From: Macrostomum hystrix
Lineage: Eukaryota > Platyhelminthes > Macrostomidae
Direction: 5' to 3'
Length of the DNA: 64,000 nt
Assembly: GCA_950097015.1 (NCBI GenBank)
Contig: CATNEN010000001.1
Coordinates: forward strand, 7,187,001 to 7,251,000
In this document: positions 22,001 to 33,800 of the stretch, piece after piece
Numbering within the stretch: the first letter of the stretch is position 1
How the letters are laid out: each line of letters begins with the position of its first letter
Notes under the pieces: model-generated
The model's database searches: none
The model's input: the letters and a program-made list of their open reading frames with translations, nothing else
Told to the model about the DNA's origin: nothing
Program-made: the position numbers and the translations under genes

Positions 22001-24257
22001 ACACTCGCCTACGCTAGAAAGATCCTAGTAGATTGGATGGCCACACTGACACGCAATCACTGGGAGACCGGCCTGCCAACCTGTGTACCGTTCCAGGCTA
22101 ATCATCCAAGAGTTAAGGCGCTTCTAGAAGCCAACTTTGGCGTGTTCAATTCTCTAGTGAATAATTCCGCAGTTGATTATGATCAGTATCAGCAGCCGGG
22201 CTCTGCTGGTCTTCACGGACTAGGCAAATCGGCTTCTCATCACCTACTATTGGCTAATAATGTGCCCGCCTCTGTTGCCACCTCCGCTGCCGCCGGTGTT
22301 GTCCAACCGCAGGTTCTCTACGGCCTGCCGCAGGCTGCCACAGCTGCCTCATCGTCGATGGCTGAGACGCCATCTTCAGCATCGGCCGCGTCGTCTATTG
22401 TCGGCCTTCTAGACGCCGGTGTTGGCGCCGGTATTGGCAGTATGCTTGCCGCCAAGCTCAGCCTTGACGTCGGAGTAGGCGCCGTCAACTCGGGCGCCGT
22501 TGGTCCCGGCTCGCCAAACTTCGGAGTCGGCACAACGCCCAGAGCGATGACGCCTAATTCCATCGATTTCATGGGCGGCGGCGGCGGACGATCTGTAGGC
22601 AGCGGAGGCAGCGGTGGAGGAGGCGGCGGCGGCGCCAGCCTCGGCATGCCGTTTCCCAATCGCAACGGCCGCTGCTCCAGCATGACCGTGCGTCATCGCT
22701 GGGGCTCGTTGGGTTCATCGCGCGGCCAGTTCAACTCGCCGCACGGCTTCTGTCTTGGCTCGGACGAAGACATTGTAGTGGCTGACACACAGAATCACCG
22801 CATTCAAGTGTTCGATAAGACTGGCGAGCACAAATTCCAGTTTGGTGTGGCCGGCCGCGAGGAGGGCCAATTGTGGTATCCAAGAAAGGTAAGCCGGTGG
22901 TTCCAAAATGTGTGTGTGAAATTGCATTATACTGTGTGACATCAACTTCGCCTCTTGCTCTTATTGGCGCTAGAATATTGCCTGAACGCTCGCCAACACT
23001 ACACATCTACCTACAAGCCCTACAAAAGTCCATAAAAACCCTACGAATTCCTTACAAAACCTACAAAATTCCCTACAAACCCTACAAATTTTCTACAAAC
23101 CCTACAAATTCCCTACAAACCCTACAAATTCCCTACAAACCCTACAAATTTTCTACAAACCCTACAAATTCCCTACAAACCCTTCAAAATTCCCTACATA
23201 AATCCTCCTACAAACTTGTCGCACAGAAGCTGGTTCAAACGTTTCGCAGAACCAAACAATTCTATTTACTTGCTACAGTACTGCAATCAAAATAAAGTGC
23301 ACTCTGTTCCATCATCCAGGTGGTAGTGATGCGCCAGAACGGCAAGTACATTGTGTGCGATCGAGGCAGCGAGCGCAGCCGAATGCAGATCTTCACCAAG
23401 ACTGGCCACTTTCTGCGCAAGATCACAGTTCGCTACATTGACATTGTTGCCGGCCTGGCTATAAATAGTCAGCAGCACATTGTGGCTGTAGACTCAGTCT
23501 CGCCTACAGTGTTTGTTATTGCCGAGAATGGCGACCTAGTGAAATGGTTCGATTGTTCAAGTTATATGCGAGAGCCGTCAGATATTGCTATTCAGGGACA
23601 CGAGTATTTCATCTGTGATTTTAAGGGTCACTGCGTGTCCGTCTTTCAGGTTTGTTTGTTTACGGCTGCTTTTGACCTTCAGCTGGGTTTTCTCAGCCTT
23701 CCCTGAACCTTCAGCTGGGTTTTTCAGCCTTCCCTGAACCTTCAGCTGGGTTTTTCAGCCTTCCCTGAACCTTCAGCAGGGTTTTGTCTGCCTCCCGCCT
23801 GAACCTTCAGCTGGGTTTTTTCTGCCTCCCGCCTGAACCTTCAGCTGGGTTTTTTCTGCCTCCCACCTGAACCTTCAGCTGGGTTTTTCAGCCTTCTTCA
23901 AACTGCCCTTGTCCCCTTGACCGACCGAGTTTTGTACCGAGCTTCCCAATTCGTCTCTCTGCCCATTATCAGGAGGATGGGGTGTTCCTCCGCCGCATTG
24001 GCTCCGAGTCCATCACCAACTTCCCCAACGGCATCGACATCAGCGATCACGGCGATGTACTAGTTGGCGACTCGCACGGCAACAAATTCCACGTGGCCGT
24101 GTTCAACAGACTGGGCCAGCTGACCTCCGAGTTCGAGTGTCCCGCGGTGAAGGTGTCCCGCTGCTGCGGCCTGAAGATCACTAGCGAAGGCTACGTTGTC
24201 ACTCTGGCCAAGAATAATCATCACGTTTTGGTGCTTGACACTCTGTACATCAGCTAA
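19020..24257 (+). CDS. brat-like: TRIM-NHL protein of the Brat class (6 coding exons, about 942-967 aa)
   Basis: Putative post-transcriptional regulator; Brat/TRIM-NHL proteins bind mRNA through the NHL propeller. Exons: 19020-19714, 20437-20707, 20880-20990, 21677-22888, 23320-23649, 23973-24257, all in phase. Translation may start at 19020 or at the better-looking ATG at 19095. Domains in order: acidic N-terminus; RING-like finger ([20 protein letters not shown] then DLACL and CPTC); poly-Ala run; B-box 1 ([20 protein letters not shown]); B-box 2 split by an intron (IYCFDHPQ / [18 protein letters not shown]); coiled coil; Ala/Gly/Ser-rich linker; NHL repeats from [20 protein letters not shown] through [20 protein letters not shown] to the end ([10 protein letters not shown]). 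There is no filamin domain, which argues against TRIM2/3/71. The RING has Asp where a zinc-ligand Cys is usual (HRFDLAC). Three introns carry minisatellites and the first carries a SINE. Confidence 0.92.
19925..20195 (-). mobile_element. tRNA-derived SINE, family B, copy 3 (reverse)
   Basis: Reverse-orientation copy in the first intron of the TRIM-NHL gene. It shows the same 3' part (agatgttgcagccgacagca on the plus strand), cccatttaacagctg, and the head reading gaaccgaacccccgaccttt with aagtcgtgagtc. Confidence 0.85.
21080..21655. repeat. 40-bp minisatellite in TRIM-NHL intron 3
   Basis: About 14 copies of a 40-bp unit (aagcatccttccaaccaatc followed by ccaagccacctacactttgt). Variants are ccatgccacc and a shorter unit with accacactttg. 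The array fills most of the intron 20991-21676. Confidence 0.93.
23020..23200. repeat. 20-bp minisatellite in TRIM-NHL intron 4
   Basis: About nine imperfect copies of a 20-bp unit (tccctacaaaccctacaaat), with ttctacaaac variants, in the intron 22889-23319. Confidence 0.88.
23670..23900. repeat. About 31-bp minisatellite in TRIM-NHL intron 5
   Basis: Seven copies of a unit with core ccttcagctgggtttttcag then ccttccctgaa. The later units switch to ctgcctcccgcctgaa. They lie in the intron 23650-23972. Confidence 0.88.
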
Positions 24258-27200
24258 TTGGTTGCAAGCTTGTGTATCGTGTAAGAACAGTGTCGCCGAG
24301 AAGACTGCTGATTGGCTAAGAAGAGGATAAGTCTTATCAAACTATTTTTCCGTGCTTTTTTGTTCTCTTATTAAAAATCTTTTTTTCCGAATTTTTTTTG
24401 AAACAAAAAATTTTAACGCAAAGATCTACCAGGTTCGTTGAAATCAGTTTGGAGAAAGAACAAGTGAGGTGTGAAAAGCAAACCTGTCTTCAGGTCGTTG
24501 TCGGTTTATCTGTTCGCATGCCTATTTATAAAGTCATTCCTTTGGGTTTAGTAAGATTTTGTATACCAAATTTTGGATCGTTTTCTATACCAAAACATGC
24601 TTTCTTTAATTTAGGGTTGTCATTTTTTAATAGTCCTTAACGGTTTAATAATATTACTGCTAATAGTATGTTCCCTTTATTGTATTTCGCAAAATTGAGT
24701 GCTCTAATATGTCATACCAATCAAATAATTATTAAATTATTTAAAGTCACACATAATAAAGAAAGCCAGTTGAATATTATCTAGTGTAGATTATTTGTTA
24801 TTTATTATAATTAGTTTAGTTCATAATTCAGCGCGTTTACTAAAGTGATTCAATGCAATGCAGTCACATTTATTTCTATTTTAGCCCAGCTTATTTAGTG
24901 TCAGATGGGAAATTTTCATAGGTTTCTTTTTTTCACATTTTTGGACGTTTTGTTGGTTTAAATAGCAGGTTGCTAGGCTAGCTCTAGCCTCTATTTATTT
25001 ACTAGATCTGATTTGTGCAATCGAATTTAGTCGAGTTTTTTTCTTAAAAAGCCCCTTCACAGAGTTAACGTTTATTTATTAGTAAAAACTTGGACATTTA
25101 TTTACTTAGTAACCCAAAGTAAAAATGCTCGTACAATTATCTTATTCTGTTGAGACAGACAGGCTGTTTGGCTTAGCAACTAATCTTTTGCCTATTTTTC
25201 CCTTTGCTAGGGCTGAGTAAAATATTACTTTTAATTCACCCATTGTCCCTGTTGCTATTTTGATTTTTTGTTTTTATTAACTTTTTTTTCTAACTCGATC
25301 ATCTTTTTGTCAGATCTCTAATAAATATCCAGTTGGTGTCCTTCCCAAAAGCAGAAGACTTTGTTCGAGAACAAGCATTTCAGTATATACATATACATAT
25401 ATATATATATTAACTCCAGCTACTTAGAAGTTGTTGCTTTGCTACAAAATAGTGTTAGTTACTACTCAGATATCCATTTGTGACTAGGCTCGTTTGGTGC
25501 AATCTGTTCGTGTACACTCATTCTCCTTAATCTGTCTTTTTTCGGCCCCTGAAACCATTGTTTTTGCTCTGCTAGTTTTCTGTTGGTAGATAAGCAACAG
25601 ACAAAATCTTGCCCAATGATATCGAGTGATATTATTTGCGAATATAATCAGTTACCAGGTTATGCGTAACAAAATAAACAGTTTAGGCCTAGTAAACATA
25701 GTGAAAATATGAATTAGCAATATAAGAAACTAATATTCCAATCTTGCTTGTGTTTTGTTGAGTACGCTTCCAAAAATGCTTGTTTATCCGTTTGTGTGAG
25801 TGTTTTTTCCTCTTATACACAATTATATGTATCTTATTTACAAGACTTTTAATACACATAGCTAATATCAACTAAAGGGGCTTTATGTCTATTTCCGTCG
25901 TGTTTTTCCTCTGCTTTTTTTAATCAATAACCCCAAATCTCTCAAAAAACTTCCTCAGTCTATGAAGTATACAAAAAGTCATTTTCTAGTTTACCTTTTT
26001 CTAGACTGTCACAGTTATAAGGTTCTGTATTTATTTGGTTGGTTATTTTATATTTTAGTAACCCATTTGTTTGTTATACTCGTATTTCGGAAAAAATAAT
26101 CCATTGCAGTTTTTAAACCTCAGATTGATCAGAAAGCCTATATATTTCAGTTTATTTTTGTCTTTTTTTTCTATTTGAGTTAGATATGTAGAAAGTAACC
26201 CAGGTGTGTTTTTAGGCCAAGGTAGATTTGGCGATATTAACAACAATAATTTATCTCCGTATTCGCTATTTTATACGCGTTGAAACGAACACTTTCATTT
26301 CTTTGTTTATCTATTCTTTTCGGTTGTCTTATAATTACTTATATTGAGAAACAAAATCATACAAAAAAGTTTTACACAAGTGGTCCCTCCTTTTTGTTAA
26401 AGTACAAATTCGAACATTAGTTAAAGTATAAAGCTAATAACTCTTTGACCGTCTTCGTTGCTGTGATTATCAGTTTATACGGTTCATTCTTCACCGCAGC
26501 CTAATGACTTATATGTTGCCACAGCTTGTTACCGTTTTTTTATTCTACCTTTTTGTCCTCTAGAACGAGTTTTCGGTATAAAATAATCTTATTACTACAA
26601 GTATGTAATAAGTATAATAAAAGTTAATTAAAAATCCATCTTCAAATTTTCAGTCGTCAATTTTAAACTTTCAAGCGAGCCTTTTTTCGCAACAGAAAAT
26701 AACTTCTTTCGTAAGGTTTATTACCTAATAATAACTAAGTTCTTTATTATAGTAATCAATAAACTATGTTTCGCCAAAGAGAATTTATCCAGTTGTTTTA
26801 ACTTGGACCTTTTTGCGAACAGTTATTATTATTATTATTATTATTAATTAGTTCTACAATAGGACTTTTTGGTTCCACTTTTTTGCCCCAAACCCGTCAC
26901 TTCCCAAAGGCAAGTGTTTTTCCTGTTTTTTTCTCACTCGCTATAACTTTACTGTATTTCATCTGTGCGTTTATCATTAATAAGAAAGCTATAGCAGTTT
27001 CATTTTTTTATTTTCGTTGCCGTTTTAATTTTTTTTAAATCAATCAATTTTTCGCATAGTATGTACTTCTGTCTCGTCTGTCTTTTCTCTCAATTTTACA
27101 GTTCTTTTTTTGTACTGCGTGTATCCGAGTGTTTCTGGGCCACTTACAAGGCTGCAGTGAGTCGATTTATTAAAGCCATTCTAGTAGACACAGTAATTGA

Positions 27201-27891
27201 GAGCAGTCAATTCCCAACAACAGCCGTCTATTGTCTAATTCTAACAAATCATTTCAATCTCGCAGAGAAGAAAATTAGTGGCATCATAGTATTAATGACT
27301 TTTTAATTAGTTAGGGTACAAGGACGCTGAACTTTATAAGCCCGTTTACCCATTACACAATACATAATTATAATAAATTTTAATATTAATAACGGTTGCT
27401 ATTGCCGCTTCGTTCTTTTTTCTTGGACATAAAATTTCAAATTTTCAAGTCTTTGCTCGTTGTTATTTTCAAGTAGAATAAAATAGTAACAGGTAAGACA
27501 GTCAAGCTAGCAAGAATTCTTTCAGAGCATGTAATTTCTTTATTATTAGCTATCTTAACTGGGTTCTGTGGTTAGTTAAGTTAAATCAGAGAAAAAAGCT
27601 AGTAAATGAGACATCAAAACTGCTCCTTCGGCGCAGAATGGACTACTGCATCTTGAAGCTCTATTCACAGCAGCTAACTAATCTATAAGTGTTGGCAAGG
27701 TAGGTTTTAATATGTTGAAATCATAGAAAAAGGTAATCGATGCAGCATAAAAAGAGAACTAGAACAAAAGAGACTTATAAGGTGAGTAAATTCCAGAGTA
27801 AAATTCTAGATTTTCGAGAAAAAGAATGTGCAGTCAGATTCAACAAAACCTTATCGTCGTTAAATTCTTGAGAGCATTAGTATCGCAGTGT
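24258..27891. other. AT-rich intergenic region between convergent genes
   Basis: Lies between the TRIM-NHL gene (+) and the NACHT-WD40 gene (-), so it contains both 3' UTR/terminator regions. It holds a (ta)n/(cata)n run at about 25383-25411 and an (att)n run at about 26824-26850. No frame shows family motifs; the 81-codon frame at 27061-27306 has none. Nothing else recognised. Confidence 0.5.
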
Positions 27892-30800
27892 TCACATCAC
27901 TGAGCACGTGGCCGACTTCGGGTTCACACTGAAAGTGCCAGTTATCTCGCTGAATTCCACGCCGTCGTTTTCGCTGCCTTCAATAGCAGCTCCGGCCTTG
28001 TCGACGGCAACCGGCTTGGTGAGTCTGAGTCCGGCGAAGGCAGCCACCTGGCCGCAGTCGATGGCCACGTAGTCCAGCTCCGGTGTGTAGGCCAGACAGT
28101 TGATTCCGTGCAACGACTCGAATACGCTGAGCACATTCCACCTACGTGTGTCCCACACTACCAGGCAGTGATCCATCCCTACAGTCAGCATCCGTCCATA
28201 ATCCGGCGTGAACTCCAGCCGCAGAACGAAGCTCTTGTGTCGTCGAATGCTTCTCTCGAGGCTGCCAGTTTCGACGGACCAGAATAGGAGGGAACGGAAG
28301 CCAGCGGTGACGAGTGATGTCGCATTGGCCGGGAAGAATTTCATGCAGATGCACGAACTGCGCAATTGGAATTTGCGCAAATATTTCCCGGAGTCCGCGT
28401 CGATCAGTTTCACCGAGCCGTCTGTGCTGGCGGCGGCTGCTAGCCGACTGTCATCGCTAACGGCGATGGCGCTGCAGCCGGCCATCATGGTGTCCATCTG
28501 GTTGGGATTCATTGCCGCACTTTCGCCCGTCTCCAGGCTGTACACCATTGGGAAGTCGAAGAAGGTGCCGATGCACTGAAGGGATTCAAGAGTGGGAGAG
28601 TACTGATTGTCATATATGCTAACTGGCCTTATTTTCTATGTGAATGGGAAAAATGCGCCAGTTAGATAGGGACTAAATACACCTGTTAGACAGTGATTAT
28701 ATACACCGGTTAGACAGTGATTATATACACCTGTTAGACAGTGATTATATACACCGGTTAAACAGTGATTATATACACCTGTTAGACAGTGATTATATAC
28801 ACCGGTTAGACAGTGATTATATACACCTGTTAGACAGTGATTATATACACCGGTTAAACAGTGATTATATACACCTGTTAGACAGTGATTATATACACCG
28901 GTTAGACAGTGATTATATACACCGGTTAGACAGTGATTATATACACCGGTTAGACAGTGATTATAAACACCTGTTAGACAGTGATTATAAACACCGGTTG
29001 GACAGTGATTATATACACCGGTTAGACAGTGATTATATACACCGGTTAGACAGTGATTATAAACACCGGCTGGACAGTGATTATATACACCGGTTAGACA
29101 GGGACTAAATACACCGGTTTCACAGGACTAAATACACCGGTTTGACAGGGAATTGAATACACCGGTTTGACAGGGAATTGAATACACCGGTTAGACGGAA
29201 TCGAATACACCGGTTAGACAAGGAACTGAATACACTGCTTAGACAGGTGCTAAATACACCGGTTAGTCAGGGAATTTGAATACACCGGTTAGACAGGGGC
29301 TAAATACACCGGTTTGACGAGGGCTAAATACACCGGTTAGACAGGGATTAAATACACCGGTTAGACTGTGACCACTTTGGAGCATATTTCCTAGAACACG
29401 GCTCACAAGCAATCAGAATTCACCTTTTTTCCATCCGGCGTGAGTCCCACCCGATTGAAGCCGTAGAGGCCTTCTAATTTGTGCAGTTTCTCCCCTGTAG
29501 ACAAGTTGAACACGTGACCGTAGCACTCCATACCAGCTTTGCCAGCGACAAGAATGTTACCCCTGAGCGCCAGGCAGCTGGGCTCTCCGTCAATTGACAA
29601 AGTGTGCATTTCGACACCTGTGTACCAATAAGGTAAATTATTCATCCAATCGACATGAAAATCCAGACAATTTTTGCTTGCTTGTATTTTTGCTTGCACT
29701 AATTAGATTACTCACATTTCTTGAGTAGTATGCAATGCAAAATGCCCTGCTTCTCAGCCACAATGAGCCAGGCGTCGGATGACTCTGTCAGGCAGATTGT
29801 CTGGTCAAACCTGCGGCATTGGTTTGGCTTCAATTTGCCGCTAGCCAGGTCGTGCAACAGGAGCCAACCGCTGGACCGAATGCATGCCAGCAAGTTGTAG
29901 GGCCTGCGAAATGTTTAAGGTCCAAAACGATTGGACATTCGCCCTAGTGACATTGGATAGTAAACCTTTTTAATAATAATAATAATAATACGAGCAGCAG
30001 GGCTGCGGGCAATGGCTCGTCATTTGGTGACACTAGACGATTCTGCCCATTTCGCTGACTCCTGAGCACACGCTCACACAGGTGTGTACATCTGCCCTGA
30101 CCTTCTCATCGTCGGAAGGAGGTTGGCCCTAATGGCCAGAAATTGCATGACAAGCCCCTAAAGCCTTCTCTCCGCGGCTGCGCCCCAAATGAATGTGGCC
30201 TCACCGCGGAATCGAGCTCAGGGACCTTGGTGAGAGAGGCCAACGCTGCCACTCACCCCCTGATAAACCTGCTAGAGCATCATGACTCACACGCTGATGT
30301 GAAGGCCGACTGTTTTCTCCGACGCCGGATTTTTCTCGTAGCCAATTTCAGCCTCCCGCTCTTCCAGCTCCTTCAGCACGTCCGGGTTGGTGCTGCGACG
30401 ATGACTAGCAGCTCGCTCAATCATCTTCTGGCGATCCCAGACGCAGCAGACATTGTCCTTGGCGACCGTCAGGAGGCTGCCCCGCCAGCACCAGCTAAGT
30501 AGGATTTCGCTCTCGTGACCGCCGATGCTGCACAGTCGCTCGGCTTCGTCCAGATATTTTCCAGCCTGCAGAGTAGCCAGCCTGAAGGTGCTCACAGTGA
30601 TGTGTCTGTCGTGACGGAGGGCGTGGCAAACGAGGCCTTGGTCTAGGGACAGCCAGGCCAGGCAAGTGACGGCGTGACGAGTGGCTGGAATTCGGCTGAC
30701 CACTCGACACTTGGCCACATCGTAGACCAGAATTGGCCACTGAATGTCGCCGTTGATGATGGTGTCCTCGTTGTAGGCAGCCAGCAGGAATTTGGCATCG

Positions 30801-33800
30801 GAGCTGGGGCACAGCAGGTTGAGTTTGTACTTTACGTAGCCATTCGGCATGCGCCTGGCTTCGCCCGTGCTGACGTCAATCAGTGCCAGATCCGTGGCGC
30901 CTTTCTTGTCGTCGAGGAAGCCGGACGCGAACACTGGCGGAAACTCGCAGGTGACAAAGGTGTGCGGCCCAACAGGTACCAGACACCTGTGCCAGATGCC
31001 AGATAGTTCTAGCCGATCGCTGAGCATTTCGACATTCATTTCATCGTCTTTTGAGTACTCCTCGCCGGAGAAGCAGCGAATTTTGTGAGCCAAAGTCGGC
31101 GACTCGACGGGCCACACCAGGTAGTAGAGAAGGCTACTGATGCCAACAACGTATCGCCCGCAGGCTGAGGTGAAAGCGTACAACAGTTGGGCCTCTTTAT
31201 CCTCGCCAATGTCCATGGAGTAGGTCACTCTGGCCTTGACTTCGCCCGACGAGCTCAGGGGAAAGTCGAAAAGTTCAAGGCCGGACGAGTCAGACTTGCC
31301 GATGTTCAGGCTCAGTAGCGACCGACCCGATGGTGTGAAGCACAGGCGCCGAGCCTCCTTAGTTGAGCCGAAGACTATAGTCTTGCTCATTGTGTCCAGC
31401 ACTACATCGATGGCCTAGTTGAGAGTTGGGGATAAAAATATTGGCTTTGGGCAGTGGGCAATGATAAACCATCTGGCGACAGTAGACCCTCAGCGATCGA
31501 GGATGCAATTTTGCCTATTCCGCTAACTCCTGAGCACACACGCACACAGATACGGTACACAGGCCCACACTCAAACATGGGTGTAGATCTGCCCTGACTT
31601 TCAAATCCTCAGGTAAGTGCGCACTCTCACTGTGCCTTGGGGTAGGCACTCATAGAGAGCTGCCACCACCTGATTCGAGATTACAACGGAGCATGTCTAA
31701 TAAGTTCAGCATGGCATAAACTGAAAGCCGCAGTCCCGACCTTTGGCGCCTCATAGCCGTTCTCCCTGTTGACGGTGACTGACAGAATTACATAGCGCTG
31801 GTCCGCCGCATTCTGCTGCTTCATCAGGTGCAAATCGAACGGCAGATCGAAGCTGTCAATCAAGCGCAAACGGCTATTTAACATTTGAAGCTTACTAGTG
31901 CCGCCATGGTTGTACTGCGTCACAAACAAAGACTTGTTGTCCAGCGTGCTTGAAAATGGACTGTTGTTGAAGCGACCTAAGTGAGATAGGAAGGCATTTA
32001 CTAGCAAATTGACTACACCTGATAAAAAACAAGAAAATTATTTAGAATTTGTTGCTAAGCCAATTTTTGGAACGCTAAGCCAATTTTTAGTTACTAAACC
32101 TAACTACTAGTGGTCAAACAAACTGAGTTTTTCCTTTAAGCGCCGGTACCTACAGTACCTGTACATTAATCAGCACTGAACTTCATCACAGCTTTGCCAA
32201 GCGTTCTAAATTTTAACAAACTACGAGAGTAGCCCCTCGAGAGTTTAGACGGAAAAATAGCTTCGTTCTTATGCTGTCTACACTATAGATAATATCTTAC
32301 CTCCCGGATATCCGCAAACAACTTCCCGCCTGGCAACGAGTTCCCCTCCTGGCTGGGGCGCGCACTGGCTTGTTGGCAGCAGGCAGGGCGACTGTTGACC
32401 TTCAGCCAGTTCAACAGCTCGCTTGCAGAGTTTCTTGAAGTGTTGCGGTACTGAGCTGCAACCGGCCCATTGTCCGACAATTTGAGCAGTCAGAGAGCGT
32501 GGAGTCGTGACCAAACAGCTGTAGAGCAGCTCCAGAGTGGCCAGAATTTCTTCCAACGCGTGCTGCTGATGTAGTGTCGCAGATGCAGCAGCCTTATCAG
32601 CAGGATTGCCGGATTTTGTCACTTCGATCGCCATCTCAATGTCCGCCTGGACTCTATTCAAGCCCAGAGCCTCCGACTCCGCTATGAGCCAGTCGACGCT
32701 GCAAGCGCATCGTTCGACAAACTCGTCAACCCGACCGCCAAGCATTAGATGACGCGGAAGTTCGTCAAGCTGGCGGATGTTCAGCTGGAACGGTGTCAAC
32801 CGGAGCGGTTGGGCTGGCGCGCCCCGGGTGCAGCTGACGTAGGAGGCTTTCTTGCGCTTGAACAGCTCCAGGGGCTTCGGCTGGCCGTACCAACGGCCTG
32901 GCAGAATTTATTAGGATTTTCATTTTTCATTTTTAACAGTATGAAGACCACGGGGTATTTCCCAATACCAATATTTTTATTCTTTCTCCCAAATATCTAA
33001 TCTCCCAAAATATTGAACCAATCGCCATGAAAACCCAGAACACGGCTTAACATTTTCCGCTCCATCCAATGGGCCAATTCCGCTCTATCCAATGGGCCAA
33101 TTCCGCTCTATCCAATGGGCCAATTCCGCTCTATTAAGAAATCACAAAGCATCGACATCGTCGAGATACTCAACGATTCTCATCGGGGCGTGTGGTGGCA
33201 AAAAGCCACCAAAAAGACAATTTTCCGCTAACAAAATTTAATCACGTAGCAATTTCGGCAACTATTGTTGATTAATAATTATAAAAATAATAATTTCAGG
33301 AGGGCTGCGGGCAATGGCACATCATTTGGTGACACTAGACCCGCAGCCAGCGAGGAGGCAATACTGCCCATTTCGCTGACTCCTGAGCACACACGCACGC
33401 ATCGTCAGGCAGTGTACATTTTACTGTGCCTTGGAGGTTGGCCCTCAAGGGCGTAAATTGCACGACAAGCCCCCAAGCCTTCTCTCGGCGGCTGCGCCCC
33501 AAATAAATGTGGCCTCGCCGTGGAATCGAACTTAGGGACCGTGGTGCGAGAGGCAAACGCGATAACCGCTCTGCCACCGACCCCCATTATTGTTGATTAT
33601 AATTTATTAATTATATTGTTGTACTGAGCGATTTTGTTATTTTTTTGCCACCAGGACCTTCGACAAGAATCTCGACGATGCTGACTAGGATGGCTTAGAA
33701 TGTTAATTCAGCGTAAAGGGCGGATAATTTCTATCCATATGTTGAACTTTCATTGGATATTCGATGGTCACCCCGAGGCCGTTATACTATAAATAGCCGA